The notes under the pieces are model-generated. The model searched no databases. It saw only the letters and a program-made list of their open reading frames with translations, and was not told the DNA's origin. From the NCBI GenBank assembly GCA_036873135.1, contig JAPTYO010000001.1:43052774-43116773 (forward strand): 64,000 bases of DNA. Reading direction: 5' to 3'. Position numbers and translations under genes: made by a program. Shown piece by piece: positions 34,023-43,721 of the stretch; position 1 is the stretch's first letter; each line of letters begins with the position of its first letter. Origin of the DNA: Clarkia xantiana subsp. parviflora. Its lineage: Eukaryota; Streptophyta; Magnoliopsida; Myrtales; Onagraceae.

Positions 34023-37000
34023 ATGGGTTTTGATTGTTTTGGTGTTTTGCAATGGTTGAAAGGGAAGTCTAACCCTAATTCGGCACAGAGAGATGGTAAT
34101 TTACTAGTTTTGCTTTATCTTTTGCGCCTAATTTTTGTCCAAAGCTTGAAAAATTGGGCTCAGTTGAATATGACGTTTTCGGCATTCGGTTTAAGGTTTT
34201 AAGCTTTTTGTTGTCTGGAAATGGTACGTGGAATAAGAGTTATTGTTTGATGTACTAGACACTTTAAAATCCTAATGATTGATAGAAGGGTTAAGAACCT
34301 AAAAACAGTCTTAGGCTCTCAGCTATATGTTATATTGCTAATCGATGTCCCAGATTTAAAATGTTAATATTCGGTGTCTCAACTATCAAATTGGTTGATT
34401 ACCACTTTTTTTTTTTTTACTGATTTTGGCATTAAAATTGGTTTTTAAAGCAACAAAAACATGTTATTTTCTACTTTTTTGAAGTATCAGATTTGTTGCA
34501 CATGGTTTAGGTAATTATCAACATTTTAAATATGGGATAGTGATTAGCAACCTGGCCTATGGTTATGACTGTGTTTTTCGGCTCTTAACCTTTGATAGAA
34601 TGATCTGCTTTTCTATTCATATTTTGATGTTCTGCAGTTTCTTGAATATATATAGTTTGCTGAAAAAGGATGTTTCCTTAATGTTGTTCTGTTCCAGTGA
34701 TTGGTGCCAACAATCTAAGGCTGTTCAGTTATAATGCTCTTCGATCGGCAACTGATGATTTCCACCCATCAACCAAAATCGGTGGAGGAGGTTTCGGAGT
34801 TGTCTATAAGGTGAGAAAGGACTAAATGTTCTTATATTTACTATATATGATGCTGCCATTAATCCGGGAATTGCATATTATTGACTCTAATTAGCAGGTT
34901 GTGCAAATATTTTAGGGAATTCTGAGAGATGGAACACAAATTGCCATCAAGTGCCTTTTAGCTGAATCTGAACAAGGAACAAGTCACTTTCTAACAGAAA
35001 TCAACACCATATCCATTACACGCCACCCGAACCTCGTTCAGCTCCTAGGTTGCTGTGTGGAGGATGATAACAGGATCTTGGTGTATGAGTATATGGAGAA
35101 TAACAGCCTTGCTCATGTTTTACTTGGTAAACTGAACTTTTCTTTTAATAAACTCTACATTAAGAACCTACAAACAGTCAGAATTATAGTTCATGTTGTT
35201 AATCGCTGTCCCATATTTAAAATTTTGAGATTCGGGGCCCCAATTATCAGATTTGTTGTTTTCCACTTTTTTTTTGGTTGAAATTGTTGTTTTTAGCAAA
35301 AAATACATGTTATTTTTCACTTTTTCGATGTATCTAATTTGTTGCTCATGCTTTAGGCTTATTTGTTGCCTAAAAAACATGTTTTTGTTCCGTCAATTTT
35401 AAGAGAAGAAGTGGAAATCAACCAATCTGATAGTTGGGACACCGAATATTAACATTTTAAATCTGAGACAGCTATTAGCAACATGGTCTATAGTTGAAAC
35501 TGTTTTTAGTTCTTCACCCTTATTTATATGGTGAAACAACATTTTGTTTCTAACTTTTGCTTAATGTTATATGTAAAGGATCACAAAGTAAACATGTGAT
35601 GTTGGATTGGTCTAGAAGAGCTGACATTTGTGTGGGGACGGCTCTGGGGCTCGCCTTTCTCCATGAAGAAGCTGAACCGCGGATTGTGCATAGAGATATC
35701 AAGGCGAGTAATATACTTCTAGATGGTAACTTCCATCCCAAGATTGGTGATTTCGGGCTAGCGAAGCTCTTCCCGGACAACGTGACACACGTCACGACAC
35801 GAGTGGCTGGAACAATGTAAGCCTAAGCTTGATTTCTCTATCTATGATAGTTTTTTTTTTCATTTATCTCACCATTTAAATCAATATTTCCTGATTGAAT
35901 ACTATCAATTTTATTTCGATGATAAAAGTTGAAACCCTGTTGTCTATAATAAGGCATTGCCTAAAAAGAATCAAAAGATAGGGCTGCTAGTTACTATCAA
36001 AATTTACTTATATTAGCTATTCTAGAAGTTTAGAGTATAACTGAGCATATAGACAATCAAAACCCATATAACCTAAAAACAGTATCAACTAAGTCATATT
36101 GATAATTGCCGTTCCCGATTTATATTGTTAGTCAGTTTTTTATACACTTTTTTCCGACTAGTTTTAGCTTTAAAATTGCAGTTTAAAGCAACAAAAACAT
36201 GTTTTCCACTTTTCCGATGTTCAGATTTGTTGCTTATGGTTTAGGAAATATGTTTTTGTTTCGTCAATTTTAAGAGAAAAAAGTGAAAATTAACAAATTT
36301 GATAGTTAGGTCACAGAATATTAACATTTTTAATATGGGATAGTGATTAGCAACATGACCCATAGTTAATTACACATAGTAAAGTGCGACATATTTTGCT
36401 CATACATATTTTGATGACTGCATTTCTTTTGCTCATATTTTCATGGATGGGATATTGCAGAGGGTATCTAGCACCAGAATATGCACTTTTAGGGCAGCTC
36501 ACAATGAAGGCAGATGTGTATAGCTTCGGGGTACTCATTCTCGAAGTAGTTAGCGGCAAAAGCAGTAGCCAAGCTGCATTTGGACCCGGCCTCATGGTAT
36601 TGGTCGAATGGGTACGTAATTCCTCAAAACATAAGCCGCATAAATCTAAGGGTTAAGAACCTAACAACACTCCCAACTATATGTCAAGTTGTTAATTATT
36701 GTCTCAGATTTAAAATGTTGATATTTGGTACCCAACTATCAGATTGTTTGATTTCCACATTTTTCTCTTTAAATTGACGGGAAAAAACCCGGTTTTTAAG
36801 CATCAAATAACCCTAAACCATGAGCAACAAGTTTGATAATTCGAAAAAGTAGAAAATAACATGTTTATATTGCTTAAAACATAAATTTTAACGTCAAAAT
36901 CAGACAAAAAATGTGAAAATCAATCCATTTGATAGCTGAGAACCGAAAATCAACGTTTTAAATATGGGACAACGATTAGCAACATGACCGATAGTTGAGA

Positions 37001-37436
37001 CTGTTTAGTGCTTCTTATAAAAAAAAATAAAAAAAATTAAGCATCTTTGAGGGGCAACATATTTTCTTATCTGCAGGCTTGGAAACTGAATGAGGAACAG
37101 AGGCTAATGGAGATTGTAGATTCCGAACTGCGTTCTTCGTACAATGAAGCCGAGGCACTTCGGTTCATCAAAGTCGGGTTGTTTTGCACTCAAGCGGCTC
37201 CCAATAAGCGACCCACGATGAGGCAAGTTGTCGAGATGCTATCTAAAGACGTAAATCTCAAAGACGAGGCGTTGACTGAGCCTGGAGTTTATCGACGAGT
37301 CGGTAAAGCGGCGGGGAATAGTTGGGAGGCAGCTTCTTCTTCTCAGAGTCAGGATAGAAGAGAAAATGAAAAGGAAAAGAGCAATTCCAGAGTGGAGTCT
37401 GGGTTTCATTCTAGTTCAGAAGTACTTCCCAGGTGA
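34023..37436 (+). CDS. Receptor-like cytoplasmic Ser/Thr kinase, CRPK1/LRR-VIII-2-related
   Basis: Six exons: 34023-34095, 34698-34810, 34916-35126, 35579-35816, 36461-36611 and 37077-37436. The product is 381 aa. The N-terminus [10 protein letters not shown] has a glycine-2 and nearby cysteine suited to lipid anchoring at the plasma membrane. There is no ectodomain or transmembrane helix. Kinase landmarks: glycine loop [11 protein letters not shown] (52-62), lysine K74 in IAIK, RD-type HRDIKASN with D172, DFG at 190-192, GYLAPEYA at 213-220. The C-terminal ~50 residues are serine-rich and disordered. Relatives include Arabidopsis At3g09010 and CRPK1 (At1g16670), which act in cold and stress signalling (from memory). 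Introns 1, 3, 4 and 5 each contain one IR-1 transposon copy; intron 2 (105 bp) does not. Confidence 0.93.
34288..34591. mobile_element. IR-1 MITE in kinase intron 1
   Basis: It begins GGGTTAAGAACCTAAAAACA and ends TTTTTCGGCTCTTAACCT. A perfect 9-bp duplication, TTGATAGAA, stands at 34279-34287 and 34592-34600. At 304 bp it is the clearest single copy for defining the family and its 9-bp target. Confidence 0.88.
35158..35519. mobile_element. IR-1 MITE in kinase intron 3
   Basis: The left arm TTAAGAACCTACAAACAGTC and the right end ACTGTTTTTAGTTCTTCACCC are present. Central AACATGTTTTTGTT and GATAGTTGGGACACCGAATA landmarks are kept. No clear target duplication. It fills about 80 percent of the intron. 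Confidence 0.8.
36064..36373. mobile_element. IR-1 MITE in kinase intron 4 (decayed)
   Basis: The left part ATAACCTAAAAACAGTATC and the right part GGGATAGTGATTAGCAACAT are recognisable. The central AACATGTTTTCCACTTTTCC is present. The ends are eroded and no duplication could be read. Confidence 0.7.
36650..37018. mobile_element. IR-1 MITE in kinase intron 5
   Basis: It begins GGGTTAAGAACCTAACAACA and ends GTTGAGACTGTTTAGTGCTT. The internal GATAGCTGAG and AACATGTTTATATTGC landmarks are present. It occupies most of the 465-bp intron and ends about 58 bases before the exon 6 boundary. Confidence 0.8.
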
Positions 37437-37626
37437 TTGAGATTGATTGATGGTGCTTGTATTGTATTGTATTGTGCAATCATTGTACTTGTAACTAATA
37501 TTCTTCTTCTTCTGTGAAGAAAGTAGTTGTCATATTCAACAGTTGAGGCGAGTGTAGTGTCGGCCTGTCGAAACTCGGGCACGTCGGTCGGAGTGGGCTC
37601 ATTTTTAGAAAGAAAATTAATATATA

Positions 37627-38706
37627 TCTATATACCAATATATTATTTGTGTTGGGTCCTCACCCCAATAGACATTTTTTTGTATATTTTCATTTTATTA
37701 ACAAAAAAATATATTATATTTGGTTCCTATATTTTATAAAATTAATAATTTAATCATTACTATATTTGAAAAATATTTATTTATCTTTAATACTATTACT
37801 AAATCATTATTTAAATTTTGTTTTTTTAAGGTCATTTAGTCAGCATGTCAATAATAATTTTGGCAAAAAAAAAGTAATTATAATTAACTTACAATCCAAC
37901 ATTCATGTCAATTCAAGTCAGCCCTATCATACTCATTACGTTCAAATTTCGGATACATGTAAATTTCTTTATTCAACGAATTATATAGATCGGGTGGTAT
38001 ATGTTCAGCCTGTTTAGATTTTTTTATCACATACATCAGCCACTTACCAAATTATATATATAACAAGTCAAAATATGAGTGAAATGTGGTTCCTGAAGTT
38101 TGACCTCGTACAAATAACATTTTACTCATCGTCCAATATATACCAAATTTAGTTCTTCTATTTGTTAATCCAATCACATTATGTATAGCCTAATTAAAGT
38201 TAAATAAATATTTTTGTTGTAATTTCAAGTTTAAACTTTAGATTTTTGTGATTTAATTTTATCTTTATTGTTAAATCAAATTGTGTTGGTATGGTGATAT
38301 AGTATATAATTACGTTTGTATAGGTCAAATTTGTCAATTGATGACTCTAAGTGGTTAAGAACAAGTTTACATTCTTGACACCTCAAGTGGATGAGTTAGA
38401 TACAATTGAGCCGTTAATTACTAACGTAATGCTCGGGCCAACTAATTTATATATCTAACTATAAGTATAACTTAGTACCGTAACTGAAGACATTAGTTAA
38501 TTTTTTTACTTAATTATCCTCTTCTCTTTCTCATGATTTGAATTACGTTATGTCGCTCTTCTCTATCACATAGATTTGTTTCTCACAACGAAGCAACTTA
38601 CCCATATTTTACTTTGATTAATTATAAATATTAGTAAACTTAAGATAGATTATATATCTTAAAATTTAAATGATCGATGCGCGTGCAACGCACGCATTAA
38701 TAACTA

Positions 38707-38707
<1 letters not shown>
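37627..38707 (+). mobile_element. Helitron (non-autonomous), copy B
   Basis: It begins TCTATATACCAATATATTAT and shares GTGTTGGGTCCTCACCCC with copy A. It ends with a GCGTGC-AAC-GCACGC hairpin (38681-38695) and CTAG at 38704-38707, followed by T and an (AT)n run. The 5' end lies 190 bp after the kinase stop codon, so it may overlap the 3' UTR. No coding capacity. Confidence 0.8.
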
Positions 38708-38745
<38 letters not shown>

Positions 38746-39069
38746 CACGAAAGGTTATAATTATTATAATGATTATTATTAGGGTTAAGTACCTATTATA
38801 GTTTCAAGTTTGAACCATATTGCTTTTAGGTGTTGTAGGTTTGAATTGTTACTAATACGTGTTTAGGTTTTGTTTTTGTTGCCTTTTATTTTTTTCGTTC
38901 GTTTTTTATGTTAAATTTGACTGATTTTAGACAAACGGTTCCATCAAATTTATCAACGAAAGAAGAAAAAGTAACAAAATGACACTTCTTATTCAGTTAA
39001 CATATGTCAATTAGTGTGTATATACAATGAAATTGAAGAACTTATGAAAATTGAGCTTGAGTGAAACTA

Positions 39070-39179
39070 AGTGGAGGTCCGAACCGACTGATGTTGAAGA
39101 ATCTGCGGATTAATTATGGTTAGGGGTGAAACGCCACTAGAACCCAGAGCTAGCTGGTTCCTCCCGAAATGCGTTGAGG
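39070..39179 (+). other. rrn23: Nuclear plastid DNA: 23S rRNA fragment
   Basis: About 110 bp starting GTGGAGGTCCGAACCGACTG and containing AACCCAGAGCTAGCTGGTTC and CCCGAAATGCGTTGAGG, matching a domain of plastid 23S rRNA as I remember it. Substitutions and a one-base insertion show nuclear decay. It is too short to function as rRNA. Confidence 0.85.
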
Positions 39180-39326
39180 ATTTTTCGATCAAAAGTATTA
39201 CGTAAGTGAAATCTTCAGTTTTTTCTTGTTTCTCTATCCCTTTCCCATAAGTACAACCTTTGAATCAATAGAGAACCTTTTCTTCCGTATGAATCGATAT
39301 TATTCCATTCCAATTCCTTCCGGTCT

Positions 39327-39425
39327 TGCATGAATTGGCTGAGAACATGCACGGCGTATGTGATGTCCGGTCTGGTGATCGTCAGATACAGAAGCCTCCC
39401 GATTAGACATCGATATCTGGATGGA
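39327..39425 (-). pseudogene. Copia reverse transcriptase fragment
   Basis: The minus-strand translation reads [20 protein letters not shown] then [13 protein letters not shown], the C-terminal part of a plant Ty1/Copia reverse transcriptase. No LTR or other domain is nearby. It is flanked directly by plastid-derived DNA. Confidence 0.88.
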
Positions 39426-39592
39426 TCCCTTGAAATCTCTCTTCTGAATCAAGTTCATCATTCGAAACCATATCACATCCCGAATCCGATGAAATAGGAT
39501 GAATTGAGACGGTCTTTTGTAAATACGTAATTGTCTTGAATAGATTAACTATTTCTTTATTTTCCTGATCGTCGGGAAGTGACAAAAGAAAC
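39426..39592 (-). pseudogene. ycf2: Nuclear plastid DNA: ycf2 fragment
   Basis: The minus-strand frame encodes [18 protein letters not shown] and [16 protein letters not shown], then [11 protein letters not shown], closely resembling plastid Ycf2. From memory the native protein has extra residues between DELD and SEERF, so this copy seems to carry an internal deletion. It runs straight into the Copia fragment. Confidence 0.8.
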
Positions 39593-40642
39593 ATCTTCCG
39601 CCTTTACCATCCGAGTCATCCTGTCCAAAGTCTGACTGTGAGGTTCTGATTGTGAGGTGAATTGTTTTATTTTTCTTTCCCAAAAATTGCTTTAAATTAC
39701 ACAACATCCATTGTCTCTGTCTGTGTGTCGGAACAGATCAGAACCTTACATTCGAAACTGGTATCATCTCTGTTGACATAAAAATACATAAATTTTAAAA
39801 AAAAAATTATACCCAAATATGTCAAATTAAAAAAAAAGTGACGGGAAATAAAAAAGTAATGAAACAAATATTGAGACACTTATTAGTAATAATTTAATCT
39901 ATAATATATAAAAGAAATATATTTTTAACTTTATTATATATACATTCCTGGAAAGTGTTTATAAAAGATTGAAGGATTTTTACAGTAATATATAGTGGAC
40001 AAGAACAAAGTCATAATTTTTTTTTTTGTTTATGTAGCAATAATTGAATAGAGATAAAAAAATATTAAAATTTAGAGAGTAAATGTATGTTTTAGATATT
40101 GAACTTGGCCGATAATTGTTTTTAAAAGACATAGGATTGTATGTGTTTTAGTTATGAGCCTTATATATAAACTAGGAAAAAATATTATTTCTTTATTCAT
40201 ATATCTTTTTGTCACTTCTTCATATAATACGTACTTTTTAAACCAAATGTGTAACAAAAAATTATCTTTACAAATCATCTTACCATGTTTATTAGTTTGC
40301 AACATAAGTTCTAAATCTCATCAATTTTCTATAGAACGGACACATTTTTAGTTTCTTTATTAAATTACTTTATGTTGTTAATTCCAGCTTTATCATAATT
40401 TAGTTTTATTTCATAAACACATCGACTTTATCAATTAATTATCACGAAAGATGACCTCGTTTAAAAATATACTTGGACAACATGTACATTATGTTCAAAT
40501 GGATAACCAATTTTGCATGATACTAATTTAAAGTAACTTTGTGGTTAAAATACATATAAGCAATTATAGAATTCCAGAATGATGATTTTTTTTTCTAGAG
40601 TCAATCCACACATTTTTTTTTCATTTGATGGATTGTTTTTTC

Positions 40643-40681
<39 letters not shown>

Positions 40682-42509
40682 CGGCTAACTATTTAATGTG
40701 AAAAGAAGTAGTTAAATTAAATATATTTTTTAGCCAAAAAATTAAATAGATTGAGAGAAGACAAATTGCTTAATGTGGAAATGTTAAATTGTAATGTATT
40801 TTTAGCTTAGAAAAATAATTTAAATTTATGTAAATGTTTATTCTGAATTTTAATGTTATTATTTTTTGTATTTTGTATTCCCTTTTTAGTATAAAAAAAT
40901 TCAAAGTAATTTTTTATGTCTAAAACTTACATTTCTTTTCTTAGGGTGATAAAGTAAGTTAGTTTATCAAACTTGTATATGTAACTTCTTTGAAAATATA
41001 TGAGAAACTTTGCCTTTCATCTAGAGTTCCATGTGGATGTGAGAGAGTAGTGATATGTATGTAACTTATTAAAATTTGACATGGACCAATCAAATTAAGT
41101 TATTTTAACAACTAAGTGAGATAAAATGGTAGTAAAATCTTATTTGTCAACATTACACTAGATACATTGAAATTATATTAGATATAGATAAATAAAGTAA
41201 AGCTCGAATAAACTTGAATTCGACTCGATTATAATTTTAATAAAAGAAAAGTTTGAATAGATTTACGAGCCTTTCTAGTTGTATAAATGAACTCGTACTC
41301 GATTCGGTATTAGAAAAAGCTCGACTCAACTCGAAATTTAGTAAGTCTAATTTGAATATTAACCGAGTCAATAAGTTTCTTGGCTCACTTACAACCTAGG
41401 ACGCAGCAATTTTACATCAAAGTAATAATCATGGATAAATTATCAGTCTATGATCCATTATGGGTAGTGTTAAATCATTCCACTTTCCTCTAGTGTAGCG
41501 TAACTAAGACACGTTTTTCACATGTCCAAAAAGGCAAACAAATGCAAACGTGATTCCGATCCAAAAGGATGAAAACACAACACGTGATACATATAATTTG
41601 TTTTTGGCCGACGTGTTACATAATTGAAGGGATAGTTTTCATCTTTTATACTTTCCACTTTTAATGTTTCTCTAAAATGTAGAACAACGACAAAACAATA
41701 GATTAAAGATAAAACATTATAAAATATGAATATTAACGTGAACTAAAAAGATGCCATAACTACCCAAACATTAGTAGGGTCGATAAAGGGACATTTTTCC
41801 ATTTATTATTATTTATAGTTGAAGTTGACAAGACTATGATACTAACTACGCAAATATCATACTTTATAAAAATATTTTTATTAATATATCTCTAATTGTT
41901 TATTCTGTATAATTCAGTTCATCAATTATATTCCTAATTTTTTATTAAATACTTAGTTGATAATCAAATCGCTACCTAAACTTGAGTAAATTACAAATCT
42001 CTATTTAAAAAAAAAAAAAAGGTAAATGAATTTATAATTTCGAGCAAATTTTTACTTCTATTACAATTTATGCTAATTTGGATAGAAAATGAGCATGCTT
42101 CGGTCATATGATGTATTTTGATAGGTATTCAAGATGAATTCGCCAATAAATTGAAAAGATTGCATTAAAATATATTTAATTGGACGTTCAATTGTAAGAT
42201 ACCATTGAAATTGATGAATGTTGAATTGAACATCCAATAGAAGACATTTCATTACAATCCTTTCAAACTGTACTGTCTAATTCATCTTACGTACATATCT
42301 AAAGACTCCGATAGCCAAAATATGGTCCTTTTTTTGGTCAAATATCACGAAAATTGTAACAGACGTAGAAATTTGTTAAAAAAATTATAAGCTCGGATGA
42401 CCAATTTTTTTAAAAAATAATAATTAAAAGTTTGGATAGTAAGTTGTAATTTCATCAAAGTTTAGGTAGTGATTGGTTATCAACCCTTTATATATATTTT
42501 TGTCATGCT

Positions 42510-42699
42510 TGTGAAGAACCATGCTTTTGTTTTGCTTACTACTGGTGTGGACTTAATTATGAAATTTTTTAACTACACATCATATTTGTATCATACTATT
42601 AATAATATCAATTTTCATATGAGTTCACCTTTAGGGCAATAGAAAAATATAACAGAAAAAGTTTCATAAACATGATACTTGTGGAGCATAGTAGAAAGA
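42510..42699. mobile_element. Degenerate MITE, same family as 580-810
   Basis: The left part has AACCATGCTTTTGTTTTGC and the right end reads GAGCATAGTAGAAAGACC. Shared interior text includes GTATCATACTATTAATAATA and TTCACCTTTAGGGCAATAG. Confidence 0.6.
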
Positions 42700-42907
42700 C
42701 CCTAGACTAGGTTTGGCTTTGAACGAGTTGTTTATGTCGAACCTTGGTCATGCTCGAACCTAGTTTAGAACACGACCTCGACTAGGTGAGATTGGACCCA
42801 CATCTAGAGTCTTGGTTGATTAAGCTAGAATTGATTTGTTGATTGAGTCCGACTCCAATCTGAATTCAGGGCTCGACTCGAGTTGAGGTGAATTGGAATA
42901 CTAGGTG

Positions 42908-43023
42908 TAGGGATGGCAATTGGAATACCAACTGACCCGCCCTAGAAGGTACCTCTGCGGGTCTGTCGGGCCGACCCGCGGTGCGGGTACGGGGCTGCGA
43001 AACCCGCCCCGTTGCCATCCCTA
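42908..43023. mobile_element. Short hAT-type MITE (116 bp)
   Basis: It starts TAGGGATGGCAATT and ends TTGCCATCCCTA. Both flanks are a perfect 8-bp duplication, ACTAGGTG (42900-42907 and 43024-43031). The interior is rich in CCCGCCC / GGGCCGACCCGC. Confidence 0.9.
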
Positions 43024-43094
43024 ACTAGGTGTTGGCTTGTTTCAATCCGACCTAGGAGGCTAGGATAGTCCTAAAGTGAGTTGCATGAGGATTT

Positions 43095-43327
43095 TTCTAC
43101 CATGCTTTGGGAGCACCATGCTTTTGGTTTTTTTAATACTATGGTGGACTTAATTGTAACATAAGTAAAACTTTAAAAGTATGAAAAAATATAAAAAATT
43201 TCAACTACACTTAAGATGTGTATCATACTATTAATAATATCAATTTCCCTATGTGGTTCACCTTTAGGGCAATAGAAAAATAAAAAAATTAGTGGCAAAA
43301 GCATGGTGCTCTAAGAGCATTGTAGAA
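43095..43327. mobile_element. MITE, same family as 580-810
   Basis: The left end TTCTACCATGCTTTGGGAGC and the right end GCTCTAAGAGCATTGTAGAA are inverted repeats. The interior matches the copy at 580-810 in the opposite orientation. Confidence 0.7.
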
Positions 43328-43721
43328 AGGTCCGCATTGGCTTATGTTTCGTAATTTTAAGGATTAAATTATACAAATATAAATATAGAAATACATTAAA
43401 AGGACCAAATCACACAAAATAGAAGTTGGAAGTGCATTATACCAATACTTTTATAAAGTATATGACTGACGAAATCCAGCGTATCATCATCTTCTCCTTG
43501 TGGGGTTGGGGACGGCATATGCGAGAACTGCTTCAAGTTGATGCCTTCAATGGTGGAGAATATCCACCGGTTTGATATAGCATCTCCTTCAAGAGCACGC
43601 TAATATTCTGACTGACCCCTCTCTAAATATTAATCTCTCTTCCACTGAATTACTCAACCTCCTTTTCTGCTTCTCAATCGTCACTCAATTATATAACGTC
43701 TACTTGTCTTTTCACTCCACC

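Larger units (their letters stand above)
38708..43721. other. Gene-free 5-kb stretch before SQD2
   Basis: Contains (AT)n tracts at 38708-38742 and about 40648-40680, the plastid/Copia mosaic at 39070-39592, a decayed CTCGA-rich MITE near 41195-41400 and the MITEs at 42510-43327. The rest is AT-rich. The last ~250 bases contain CT-rich leader sequence of SQD2 and a possible TATA element, TATATAAC, at 43690-43697. Confidence 0.55.

Noticed and set aside
39070..39179. A functional rRNA gene
   Set aside because: Only ~110 bases of a ~2.8-kb plastid rRNA, with substitutions; it is nuclear plastid DNA.
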